DNA of 40,743 nucleotides from an uncultured bacterium (GTDB taxonomy: Bacteria; Vulcanimicrobiota; Vulcanimicrobiia; Vulcanimicrobiales; Vulcanimicrobiaceae). Every line of letters starts with the position of its first letter. Position 1 is the first letter of the stretch. A program made the translations under genes and the position numbers. The stretch spans positions 1 to 40,743 of the forward strand of contig CAIKPM010000033.1 in assembly GCA_903829325.1 (NCBI GenBank), in the 5' to 3' direction. The notes below the pieces were generated by a model that searched no databases, had not been told where the DNA came from, and saw only the letters and a list, made by a program, of their open reading frames with translations. Positions 23,205 to 31,133 of the stretch are shown here, piece by piece.

Positions 23205-23236
23205 CGTATACAATCAACGTGTGCTCGTATACAATC
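23205..23236. repeat. Direct repeat CGTATACAATC at 21-bp spacing
   Basis: The 11-bp sequence occurs at 23205-23215 and 23226-23236, two helical turns apart, each with a GTATAC palindromic core. It lies just upstream of a TATATA (23241-23246) and 109 bp before the large repeat-protein gene, a good place for an operator. Apart from this, the hairpin at 22974 and the G-poor leader at 23258, the 392-bp interval 22953-23344 is AT-rich with no recognisable gene. Confidence 0.5.
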
Positions 23237-23257
23237 GCACTATATAGACTTTTACCG

Positions 23258-23327
23258 TACCATCTCTAAATTCTCTTCACATTACCTTTCTTTTCCTCAC
23301 CCTCGCTTTTCTTTGTTCTCTCTTACT
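23258..23327 (+). promoter_or_regulatory. 70-nt G-depleted, C/T-rich leader
   Basis: Only two Gs occur in these 70 bases (at 23305 and 23315), and most of the rest is C and T. In RNA this would be an unstructured, C-rich, G-poor segment ending 17 nt before the start codon of the 748-aa protein, like a Rho-utilisation site or an unstructured 5' UTR. AGG at 23336-23338 is the likely ribosome-binding site. Confidence 0.4.
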
Positions 23328-23344
23328 GAAATTGCAGGTTTATT

Positions 23345-25591
23345 ATGGGTCCTTTTAACGGAATTAATCCCAATAATGCAGCCGCGTATATTGCGCATGA
23401 CCCGAAAATTGTTAATGATGTCATGCAGCTAGCCAGCAATATGGCTCAAGACGCTCAGGGCATTGGGCTGGATTCGATTATGTCCAATGGCAATCCGTAT
23501 GCAAATATATACGGATTGGGTGCGGGACTTGCTGACGGTGCGGCTGATGGGATCGCGGGTGAATTCGCTGATGGCATCGCTGGTCAGAACTTAGGTAATC
23601 TCAATGGTGTGCTCAATAGTTCGGGGACTACGCCAGCAGCTATTGAGCAGGCGATTGTCAGTGAATTGGTCTCGCTGTTGGGCTCGGGCGAGTATGGTGC
23701 TGCGCAAAATCAATATCAGTACCCTGGTGTACAGAATCAGTATCCCTATTCGGGTGTTCCGTATCCTGCGGTTGCAAATAGCTCTGCGTATGCGCAATAT
23801 AGCGCTATTGAATCTGCTCAAGCAAGCGCATACGAGACAAATTCGGTTCCAATCGATCCAACGACTGGCACACAAGCTACGAAGGGGCAGTTGAGTAGCC
23901 TTGGCTATACTTCAAAGCCAGCGGACCATGGCGGTGCTTTTTCCGGAGATGCGAAATATGAACTCGATGCATCAAATGGCGCAGCTGTGCAAGATTTATA
24001 CTATCTCCACAACGGCGATGTTGTTTCGCATAGCGCGGCTGATGCGGCTGAACTCACGGCCATCGATTCAAACGGGAATAGTGCGACGATCGATGTTAAT
24101 ACGGGCCAATTGACGAGTGGCAGCGGAGCCGCTGCGCAAGATTTACTGAATCTTGTTGCTGGTAGCAGTCAATTTCAAGGCCAGGGCGCTGCACAGGCTG
24201 CGCTTGCTGCGAGTTCCAACGCGCCGATTACCAGCAGTGGCAAGCCCGTGAGCAGCTCGACCTTGACGAACAGCGCCGGGTTTGCGTCAACCGCCAGTAC
24301 TCAGGGGATTGGTGCTGGCACGACGTATTCGAATTCGGCGAGTGGTCAGCAGTTGACTTACCTCAACGATGGTAACGTGGTTTCTAACAATGGTTCGGGT
24401 ACGTTGACGATTACTTCGTCCAATGGTAGCAGCAGCGCAAGCTTGAACCTCGCAACCGGATCGTTGAGCGGGAATTCTAGTCAATGGGCTGATCTGTATG
24501 CGGTTGCTGGGCAGGCTGGGCTTTCCAATTCCGCTTCTTATACAAATGATGCTACATCAATGACGAATCTCGCACCTACTGCTAGCAATGGGACACCGTT
24601 ATCGGCCAGCAGTGCACAGGCGTTAGGATATAGTTCTGTTGGAGCAAATACCTATTCGAATTCGTCAACCGGTCAAGTCTTGACGTTTGCGAATGATGGG
24701 AGTGTGTTGTCGACCTCTTCATCGCAACCTGGAGTAACAACGATAACCTCTTCGTCCGGCGCGACGGCTGCCGTCAACAACTCGACTGGTAGCGTGACCT
24801 CACTGGGCGGCAGCAGTGTGACAAGTACGATGAGCAATGATTTACTCGGTGTTGCTGCAAAAAGCAATCCCAGTCTTGCTGCACAATACGCGGCCTCGAC
24901 TGGTACTGCACCCGTCGATAGTACCGGTGTGCCAATTACGAGCAGTGCAGGCTTATCTAGCGCTGGGTACACTGCGAATGGTCCATCAGGTGTCGCAGGA
25001 GCGACGTATACCAACGCATCAACGGGGCAAGAACTACGTGTCTTCGGTGATGGTGATGTTGCGGCTTGGAATCCAGGCAGTTCTACAGAAACGCTAACAT
25101 CTTCAAGCGGATCGACTGCTACGATCAATCTCAGTACGGGTGCTATCACTGGTTCCGCGACTGCGACGATGTCACAAGAGTTGCAAGATGAGAATGCCTT
25201 TATTAATGGTCTGACGACCTTACAGAATCTGTCAGTATCGTCGACTGGCTCTGGTTCGTTCGTCAACACGAACAACCCCAGCTCGTCATACCATATTATT
25301 CAATCTGATCCCAAGATCACCGGCGCTACAACTGCACCGATTGTTATTGCCGAATCTAGCAAGGACCCAAATTATTTAACCGCAACGCTTTCGGGCACAA
25401 ATGACACGATCTTGTATAATAAACAAACCGGTTCATATACCGTATTGAATGGTAATCCCAGCGGTTCGACGAGTTCTGGTGAACTGGCTGAGTTGCTTGA
25501 GGCTGCGTCCTATCAAACCCATCATGTTGAGGGTGTTCCAGGGGCACCATCATCGGCTAACTCCGTGTCTGGAGGAGTGAACCTCGCCTAA
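23345..25591 (+). CDS. Large Cys-free Ser/Thr/Gly-rich repeat protein of unknown function
   Basis: The 748-aa protein has no cysteine, two tryptophans, no signal peptide and no membrane segment. Residues 1-110 are partly helical (DPKIVNDVMQLASNMAQDAQG) with a short DGIAG repeat near 65-80; residues 115-150 are a Tyr/Gln/Pro stretch (QNQYQYPGVQNQYPYSGV). About 4.5 degenerate modules of ~100-115 aa follow, at about 167-275, 292-390, 408-506, 521-615 and a partial one at 650-705. The core is TYSNxxTGQxLTFxNDGxVxS, then TITSSxGSxAxxNxxTGS, suggesting stacked beta units. The overall look is a secreted or surface structural protein exported by a non-Sec route, but no function can be named. It converges with the DUF4760 gene, 6 bp apart. 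Confidence 0.75.
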   Translation: MGPFNGINPNNAAAYIAHDPKIVNDVMQLASNMAQDAQGIGLDSIMSNGNPYANIYGLGAGLADGAADGIAGEFADGIAGQNLGNLNGVLNSSGTTPAAIEQAIVSELVSLLGSGEYGAAQNQYQYPGVQNQYPYSGVPYPAVANSSAYAQYSAIESAQASAYETNSVPIDPTTGTQATKGQLSSLGYTSKPADHGGAFSGDAKYELDASNGAAVQDLYYLHNGDVVSHSAADAAELTAIDSNGNSATIDVNTGQLTSGSGAAAQDLLNLVAGSSQFQGQGAAQAALAASSNAPITSSGKPVSSSTLTNSAGFASTASTQGIGAGTTYSNSASGQQLTYLNDGNVVSNNGSGTLTITSSNGSSSASLNLATGSLSGNSSQWADLYAVAGQAGLSNSASYTNDATSMTNLAPTASNGTPLSASSAQALGYSSVGANTYSNSSTGQVLTFANDGSVLSTSSSQPGVTTITSSSGATAAVNNSTGSVTSLGGSSVTSTMSNDLLGVAAKSNPSLAAQYAASTGTAPVDSTGVPITSSAGLSSAGYTANGPSGVAGATYTNASTGQELRVFGDGDVAAWNPGSSTETLTSSSGSTATINLSTGAITGSATATMSQELQDENAFINGLTTLQNLSVSSTGSGSFVNTNNPSSSYHIIQSDPKITGATTAPIVIAESSKDPNYLTATLSGTNDTILYNKQTGSYTVLNGNPSGSTSSGELAELLEAASYQTHHVEGVPGAPSSANSVSGGVNLA

Positions 25592-25597
25592 TACCGG

Positions 25598-26161
25598 CTA
25601 CCTCTGTGGCCTCTGGTCGCTCAGCAGTTTCGCATAAAATCGTTCCATTTTTCCGCTGTCGAGAAAATCTTTCGAGCGCATTGCCAGATGTTCAAACGCC
25701 CGGCCTGTGTAGGGGCCAAAGGCCACACGTCGTAGCACCACCATCTCGCCCAACCGTTCCCAAAGCGCAACAAAATTATCAGCGTATTCTGCCAAAATGA
25801 GTTGCTCGGCAATATTCCCCGTCGTGACTAATACGGAGATGTGTTCAAGATAGCGAAGAACATCAGCCACGGCTTGGTATTCGTCGGGGAGGTATTCAGG
25901 ATTGGTCAATTGTTCGCGGAATTGTTGATCGTTGCGGATGCGCAGCGCCAGTTCTTTGGATATTCGCCGGGCCTGGAGAAAGCGCTCAGAATCCATTTTT
26001 TCGATGAGGCGCAAATACACCGCGATGTCATTTGCATTGCGGTAGTGCCGTAATTGCGCAATCGCAGCAATTGCTGTAACCGCGACGATACAAGCGGACA
26101 GCAGTGACGCTGTTGCGCTGATCCAACCGGAGTCCATGGTGATCGTGCTCAGTACAAACAT
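25598..26161 (-). CDS. DUF4760-like single-span membrane protein
   Basis: The 187-aa protein has one N-terminal membrane helix (about 10-33, ISATASLLSACIVAVTAIAAIAQL), then a cytosolic helical domain with AVYLRLIEKMDSERFLQARRISKELAL and a LEHISVLV segment typical of DUF4760 proteins, whose function is unknown. The ATG at 26161 follows AAGGAAAG and gives a 10-bp gap from the mccB stop; an ATG 8 codons later is also possible, and the longer frame to 26197 overlaps mccB. It is probably co-transcribed with mccB, though no functional link is evident. Confidence 0.65.
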   Translation of the reverse strand: MFVLSTITMDSGWISATASLLSACIVAVTAIAAIAQLRHYRNANDIAVYLRLIEKMDSERFLQARRISKELALRIRNDQQFREQLTNPEYLPDEYQAVADVLRYLEHISVLVTTGNIAEQLILAEYADNFVALWERLGEMVVLRRVAFGPYTGRAFEHLAMRSKDFLDSGKMERFYAKLLSDQRPQR

Positions 26162-26171
26162 CTTTCCTTCA

Positions 26172-27776
26172 TCACATCCGAAATACGCCGTAGCCACGTG
26201 CGTGACTAGGAGCGTATTGTGCTGCTGCTAGGGCAAGCGCCAACGTAGCGCGAGTATCTTGCGGTGCGATGATGCCGTCGTCCCAGAGGCGGGCTGTCGC
26301 ATAATATGGTGATGATTCGTGTTCGTATTTGGCAAGAAGCGGAGCCGTGAACGCGGCATCGTCGTCGTCTGAGGGCGTTGTGCCGCGTTTTGCTTGGGCG
26401 CTATGTCGCACATTTAGCAGGGTGGCTGCGGCTTGCGCGCCGCCCATGACTGCGATCCGAGCGCTGGGCCAGAGTAAGAGCAGATGTGGGTCGTAGGCAC
26501 GTCCGCACATCGCATAATTCCCGGCGCCAAAGCTACCCCCGATCACCACGGTAAATTTCGGCACGCGTGCGCATGCCACGGCCATGACCATCTTGGCGCC
26601 ATCTTTCGCGATTCCAGCGTGTTCGTACGCCTTGCCGACCATAAATCCAGTAATATTTTGCAGAAAAACCAACGGGATGCCCCGCTGATCGCAGAGCTCG
26701 ATAAAGTGCGTGCCCTTTAATGCGCTTTCTGAAAACAGAATGCCGTTATTCGCAATAATCCCAACCGGGTGTCCATCGATATGACCAAACCCACAGATCA
26801 GCGTTACGCCGTAGCGCGCTTTGAATTCATGAAAGCGTGATCCATCGAGCAAACGCGCGAGGATGCCCCGTACATCGGTTGCTTGGCGCGGATCAGCCGG
26901 TAGGCACTCGCCGGTTTCTGCGGGATCAAACGCTGGAGCTTCAGGGGTGATGCGCGTCCACTGCGGTTGCTGCGCTCGCGGCAGAGTCGCGATGGTATTG
27001 CGGAGGAGCGCAAGCGCGTGGCGTTCGTTTTCGGCGTAATGATCCGCGACACCGGAAATGCGGGTGTGGACATCAGCTCCCCCCAGTTCTTCGGCTTCGA
27101 CTTTTTCGCCAGTGGCTGCTTCGACTAAGGGCGGCCCACCCAGAAAGATCGTGCCGGTATCGCGGACGATGATCGTTTCGTCTGACATTGCGGGAACGTA
27201 GGCGCCACCTGCGGTGCAAGACCCCATCACTGCGGCAATTTGTGCGATGCCATCGCGCGAAAGGCGGGCTTGCTCAAAAAAGATACGGCCAAAATGATCG
27301 CGATCCGGGAAGACGTCTGCTTGTAAAGGCAAATACGCGCCCCCAGAATCGACCAGGGCAATCGTTGGTAGTGCATGGGCCCGAGCGATGGCAAGTGCCC
27401 GCAGATGCTTCTTCACGGTCAGGGGATAGTATGTGCCGCCCTTTACTGTGGCGTCATTTGCGATCAGCATGCAGGCGTGGCCCTCGACGCGACCGATTCC
27501 GGTGACGATCCCGGCACTTGGCACGGCATCTTCGTAGACTTCGTGAGCTGCCAGGGGTGAGCACTCGAAAAATGAGCTGCCTGGATCGAGCAGCGCATGG
27601 ATACGCTCACGAGCGAGGAGTTTGCCTCGCTCGTGGTGCCGCGTCGTTGCTGCGTTGCCACCAGCTTGCTGGACGGAGGCTAAACGCTGACGGAGTTCTG
27701 TGACGTCAGCTTCGACTTGAGCGGCGTTCGCTTGGCGTTGGGCGGGAGAAAAGGCGATCGTTGGCGGGAGCTGCAT
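26172..27776 (-). CDS. mccB: Acyl-CoA carboxylase carboxyltransferase subunit (methylcrotonyl-CoA type)
   Basis: This 534-aa subunit transfers a carboxyl group from carboxybiotin to an acyl-CoA. Both crotonase-like halves are complete: the N half has [28 protein letters not shown] and [10 protein letters not shown]; the C half has [27 protein letters not shown] and [20 protein letters not shown]. These details match methylcrotonyl-CoA carboxylase beta more closely than propionyl-CoA carboxylase beta, but geranyl-CoA or a mixed substrate is possible. The biotin carboxylase/BCCP partner is not nearby. The ATG at 27776 faces padR across only 55 bp. Confidence 0.88.
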   Translation of the reverse strand: MQLPPTIAFSPAQRQANAAQVEADVTELRQRLASVQQAGGNAATTRHHERGKLLARERIHALLDPGSSFFECSPLAAHEVYEDAVPSAGIVTGIGRVEGHACMLIANDATVKGGTYYPLTVKKHLRALAIARAHALPTIALVDSGGAYLPLQADVFPDRDHFGRIFFEQARLSRDGIAQIAAVMGSCTAGGAYVPAMSDETIIVRDTGTIFLGGPPLVEAATGEKVEAEELGGADVHTRISGVADHYAENERHALALLRNTIATLPRAQQPQWTRITPEAPAFDPAETGECLPADPRQATDVRGILARLLDGSRFHEFKARYGVTLICGFGHIDGHPVGIIANNGILFSESALKGTHFIELCDQRGIPLVFLQNITGFMVGKAYEHAGIAKDGAKMVMAVACARVPKFTVVIGGSFGAGNYAMCGRAYDPHLLLLWPSARIAVMGGAQAAATLLNVRHSAQAKRGTTPSDDDDAAFTAPLLAKYEHESSPYYATARLWDDGIIAPQDTRATLALALAAAQYAPSHARGYGVFRM

Positions 27777-27831
27777 GCAGCGCGCTTCGCGAGAGAAAGG
27801 TGTTCGCCTTGGTCGCCCCGCAGGGGCAGGT

Positions 27832-28176
27832 ATGATCGAGTATGGCCATCCACCGCGTGGGACGCCGAAAAATTATCTGACCGCTTGGCTGCTCGTTGTC
27901 CTCAAAGGACGAGATTTGCATGGGTACGAGATCACGAAGATTCTGCGTGAACGTTTTCATGTTGAATGCGATGCCGGCACGGTGTATCGTGTCTTACGGC
28001 AACTAGAAAGCGAGGGATGTATTCTCTCGCAATGGCTTACGCAGGAGCATGGTCCGGTCAAACGCGTGTATACGCTCACGGATGTTGGACTGCGTTTGTT
28101 AAGCCAATGGTATACCGCACTTACGCAATATCGCGCGACCTTAGAGGCGTTTTTCATGCTTTCTGGGGAAGCGTAG
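27832..28176 (+). CDS. PadR-family transcriptional regulator
   Basis: The 114-aa protein is a PadR-type winged-helix regulator: [27 protein letters not shown] (about 9-35) followed by the recognition helix and wing [22 protein letters not shown]...[13 protein letters not shown]. The form is close to small stand-alone PadR proteins that sense aromatic or storage-related compounds. The ATG at 27832 has AGGGG 6 bp upstream. It is divergent from mccB and is followed after 6 bp by pyrF, so it may control either side. Confidence 0.85.
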   Translation: MIEYGHPPRGTPKNYLTAWLLVVLKGRDLHGYEITKILRERFHVECDAGTVYRVLRQLESEGCILSQWLTQEHGPVKRVYTLTDVGLRLLSQWYTALTQYRATLEAFFMLSGEA

Positions 28177-28182
28177 TCCGTT

Positions 28183-28914
28183 ATGCAAACCGCAGTTTCG
28201 CCTCGCTTAATCGTTGCGCTCGATACCCCAACGTTGTCCCAAGCGCTGCATCTGGTGGAGCAATTATTACCACTAGGTGTGATTTTTAAGGTTGGTTATG
28301 AGGCGTACTACGCATTCGGACCGGCGTTATTGAACGAGATCGAAGCTTGTGGTGCGGAGTTATTTCTCGATCTCAAGCTGCACGATATTCCGCGTACCGC
28401 TGCCGCGGCGATGCGGGCGATCATGCGTCCCGGTTTAGGGATCGTGACGGTGCACGCGATGGGTGGTTTCGAGATGATGCGTGCCGTGGTCGAAGCCGCT
28501 GAAATTGTCGCCCAAGAACGTAGTCTCCGCGTCCCAGCGATTTTTGGGGTGACGATTCTGACCAGCATTGCTGAGATAACGCTCCCAGAGCTTGGTTTTA
28601 TGGGCGGAATCGGCGAGAATGTCGTGCGTTTAGCCGCTTTAGCCCGTAACGCCGGTTGTGCCGGCGTGGTGTGTTCGGCGCACGAGTCAGCCGATCTCAA
28701 AGCGTTCTTTGGTCACGATTTTCAGGCTTTATGCCCAGGCATTCGCCCAGCGGGTGCTGCTGGGGGAGATCAGCAGCGTATTGCCACGCCGACGAGTGCG
28801 ATCGGCGCCGGAGCCGATTATCTGGTGGTAGGGCGGCCGATCACGCAAGCCTCCGATCCCTTTGCTGCTGCCCAAGCGATTCTGACTGAAATGCGTTCGC
28901 TCGTCCCCGGTTGA
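28183..28914 (+). CDS. pyrF: Orotidine 5'-phosphate decarboxylase
   Basis: PyrF decarboxylates OMP to UMP, the last step of de novo pyrimidine synthesis. The 243-aa TIM-barrel protein has the catalytic DLKLHDIPRT with Asp63, Lys65 and Asp68, the N-terminal LIVALD strand, the GVVCSAHE segment and the terminal phosphate-binding ADYLVVGRPIT loop. The gap from padR is 6 bp and to pyrE 13 bp, indicating an operon. Confidence 0.95.
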   Translation: MQTAVSPRLIVALDTPTLSQALHLVEQLLPLGVIFKVGYEAYYAFGPALLNEIEACGAELFLDLKLHDIPRTAAAAMRAIMRPGLGIVTVHAMGGFEMMRAVVEAAEIVAQERSLRVPAIFGVTILTSIAEITLPELGFMGGIGENVVRLAALARNAGCAGVVCSAHESADLKAFFGHDFQALCPGIRPAGAAGGDQQRIATPTSAIGAGADYLVVGRPITQASDPFAAAQAILTEMRSLVPG

Positions 28915-28927
28915 AGAAGCAATCGCT

Positions 28928-29530
28928 ATGACATCTTCTCCGATCGTCCCTGATTTATCGGCGGCTTTGGCGCAACGTGGGGCTTTTCTTGAGGGGCATT
29001 TTCGGCTTTCTTCAGGACGGCACAGCGATCGCTTCATTCAGAAATTCCGACTACTCGAGGATCCACAGCTGGTGAGTGCGGCCGCCGCAGGCCTGATTAC
29101 GTCTGCGAAGCTGGAGCGGCCTACGGTGGTGGTAAGTGCCGCCGTTGGGGGGATTGTGCTGGGTTTCGAGGTTGCGCGACAGCTAGGCGTACGGGCAATT
29201 TTTGCAGAGAAAGAAGCGGGCGTGCCGACTTTGCGGCGCGGATTTACCTTGGGCCCTGAGGATCGTGTCTTTGTGGTGGAGGACGTGGTGACGACCGGAG
29301 GCTCGGTGCGCGAAGTGCTCGCTCTGGTTGAGCGGGCGCAGAGCACCGTGTTGGGTGTTGGCGTTATTGTTCAACGCGGCGCCAGCGATTTTGGGGTGCC
29401 CACGGTTGCATTGCTTGAGATTCCCTTGGCGTCGTACACGCCGGAAGATTGCCCCTGGTGCGCGACGGGTGTGCCTTTGCAAGACCCTGGCTCGCGGCGT
29501 TTGCAGACGTCTGCGTCGGAGCCCCTGTAG
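28928..29530 (+). CDS. pyrE: Orotate phosphoribosyltransferase
   Basis: PyrE makes OMP from orotate and PRPP, the step before PyrF. The 200-aa protein has the PRPP-binding motif VFVVEDVVTTGGSV (about 114-127), the FAEKE strand and FRLSSGRHSDRFIQKF at the substrate site. The C-terminal CPWCATGVPLQDPGSR tail is seen in the longer form of the family. The stop overlaps the hisC GTG by one base. Confidence 0.95.
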   Translation: MTSSPIVPDLSAALAQRGAFLEGHFRLSSGRHSDRFIQKFRLLEDPQLVSAAAAGLITSAKLERPTVVVSAAVGGIVLGFEVARQLGVRAIFAEKEAGVPTLRRGFTLGPEDRVFVVEDVVTTGGSVREVLALVERAQSTVLGVGVIVQRGASDFGVPTVALLEIPLASYTPEDCPWCATGVPLQDPGSRRLQTSASEPL

Positions 29531-30642
29531 TGTCGGAGTTGCTTGATTCCTTGGTGCGCGCCTCGGTCCGTAGCGTGGCTCCGTATGTACCAGGCACCAC
29601 GGTTGAACAAGCGCGCCGTCGTTTCGGGCTTGAGCGCGTCGTAAAGCTTTCCTCGAATGAGAATCCGCTCGGCACCTCGCCGCGCGCGATGGCCGCGATT
29701 CGCGAACTCGAGACTTTGCATATTTACGTTGACGATGATTATCGCGCGGTGCGTAGCCTGATTGCACAGCGCGCAGGTGACGGTGTCGCGCTTGAAAACG
29801 TGTTGCTTGGGCACGGAAGCAATGAGCTTTTAGCGCAGCTTTTTATCACGTTTACCGAGCCTGGTGATCAAGTTGTGATGGCGGATCCGACGTTTTCGCT
29901 TTACCGGATGGATGCTCGTCTGCACGGCGTCGAAGCCGTAGAAGTCCCCCTACGTGATGGCGTGCATGATTTGGATGCGATGCTGAGTGCCGTCGGTGCC
30001 AAGACCAAAATGGTGATTATTTGTGACCCAAATAATCCGACAGGCACGCAGGTTGAGCCGGAAGCGTTCGCACGTTTTGTGCAAGCATTACCGGAGCGGG
30101 TAATCCTCGTGCTCGATCAGGCCTATCGCGAGTATATGACGGCTGGAGTTGAGGGGATTACCTACGCAATGAACCGTCCGCAAACGATCGTTTTGCGGAC
30201 AGCTTCCAAGATTTATGGTTTGGCGGCGGTGCGCTTTGGTTACGCGATCGCGCAGAAAGACATGATCGACTGGCTCTTGCGCACCCGCTTGCCGTTTAAC
30301 GTCTCTGCTCCAGCGCTCGCAGCGGTGACGGCGGCTCTTGGCGACGACGATTTTTTACGCCAGAGCGTGGCTGCAAATGTGGCTGGTCGCGCCCAGCTCA
30401 CGGCTGGTTTTACACAATTGGGATTAACGATGTATCCAAGTGCGGCGAATTTTGTTGCAGTTGCTGTGCCGATGTCTGCGACCATTGCTTACGAAGGCTT
30501 ACTCAAGCAAGGCGTTATCGTGCGCTCGGGCGATGGATTACGGATGCCTCAGCGCCTGCGTGTCACGATTGGTACACAGCTTGAAAATGCGACCTTTTTG
30601 GCAGCGCTGACCGCGGTTTTAGCCAGCGAGGCCCCACGATAA
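29530..30642 (+). CDS. hisC: Histidinol-phosphate aminotransferase
   Basis: This 370-aa PLP-dependent class II aminotransferase has the HisC-like start KLSSNENPLGTSP (39-51), the DPNNPTGT loop (166-173), the conserved DQAYREY and the PLP lysine Lys227 in RTASKIYGLAAVRFGYA. HisC transaminates imidazole-acetol phosphate in histidine synthesis; HisC-like enzymes can also act on aromatic amino acids, and no other his genes are in view. The GTG at 29530 overlaps the pyrE stop (TAGTG) with GGAG upstream and gives the family N-terminus; the open frame extends further but inside pyrE. Confidence 0.9.
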   Translation: MSELLDSLVRASVRSVAPYVPGTTVEQARRRFGLERVVKLSSNENPLGTSPRAMAAIRELETLHIYVDDDYRAVRSLIAQRAGDGVALENVLLGHGSNELLAQLFITFTEPGDQVVMADPTFSLYRMDARLHGVEAVEVPLRDGVHDLDAMLSAVGAKTKMVIICDPNNPTGTQVEPEAFARFVQALPERVILVLDQAYREYMTAGVEGITYAMNRPQTIVLRTASKIYGLAAVRFGYAIAQKDMIDWLLRTRLPFNVSAPALAAVTAALGDDDFLRQSVAANVAGRAQLTAGFTQLGLTMYPSAANFVAVAVPMSATIAYEGLLKQGVIVRSGDGLRMPQRLRVTIGTQLENATFLAALTAVLASEAPR

Positions 30643-30644
30643 AC

Positions 30645-31118
30645 GTGGACATCACGAATGTCGTTGTCAGTATTGCCACGCCGGTCGATACCGCGTATTT
30701 GCTCGACCTTGGGCGGCGTACGACCATGACGAGTATATCCGAGCAACGGCCAGTCGAGTTGCATCTTGCCCAATTAGCCTATACACGCATGCTCGACTAT
30801 GTGTTCTCGCAGAAACCGGTGGTTTTTATGGCAACCACAGCTGGCAAGAACGTGGGTTTTTTGCTGTATGTCGATTTCTTGCCCGACGATGTTACCGGCC
30901 AGGAGCAAGCCTTTGTGGCGTATATGGCCGTTGAACCCATCGCCCAGCGTCAAGGTATTGGTCGTAAACTCCTCGCGGCTGCAGAAGAGTATGCTCGTTC
31001 AAAAGGACTTCCCGCAATTGCCTTGATGGTGACCGAGCAAAACCTCGCGGCACGCGGGGTATATGAAGCAGCAGGCTACACGACCGAACGTCGATTGCTG
31101 TGTAAGCCCCTGGGCTAA
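30645..31118 (+). CDS. GNAT-family N-acetyltransferase
   Basis: The 157-aa protein has the acetyl-CoA-binding motif A, AYMAVEPIAQRQGIGRKLLAAAEEYAR, with the RxGIG pyrophosphate loop, followed by motif B LMVTEQNLAARGVYEAAGYTTERR. The acceptor is unknown. It starts at GTG 3 bp after hisC, so it is the last gene of the operon. It converges on argS. Confidence 0.87.
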   Translation: MDITNVVVSIATPVDTAYLLDLGRRTTMTSISEQRPVELHLAQLAYTRMLDYVFSQKPVVFMATTAGKNVGFLLYVDFLPDDVTGQEQAFVAYMAVEPIAQRQGIGRKLLAAAEEYARSKGLPAIALMVTEQNLAARGVYEAAGYTTERRLLCKPLG

Positions 31119-31133
31119 GTTGCTCGAGGTGCC

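Noticed and set aside
22953-23344. Small ORFs in the divergent region as extra genes
   Set aside because: They lack ribosome-binding sites and motifs and run across repeats and the G-poor leader; the interval is more likely regulatory.
24673-25275. 200-codon minus-strand frame inside the 748-aa gene
   Set aside because: It is antisense to the low-complexity repeat region; the Val/Pro/Thr-rich product is what is expected from reading Ser/Thr/Gly repeats backwards.
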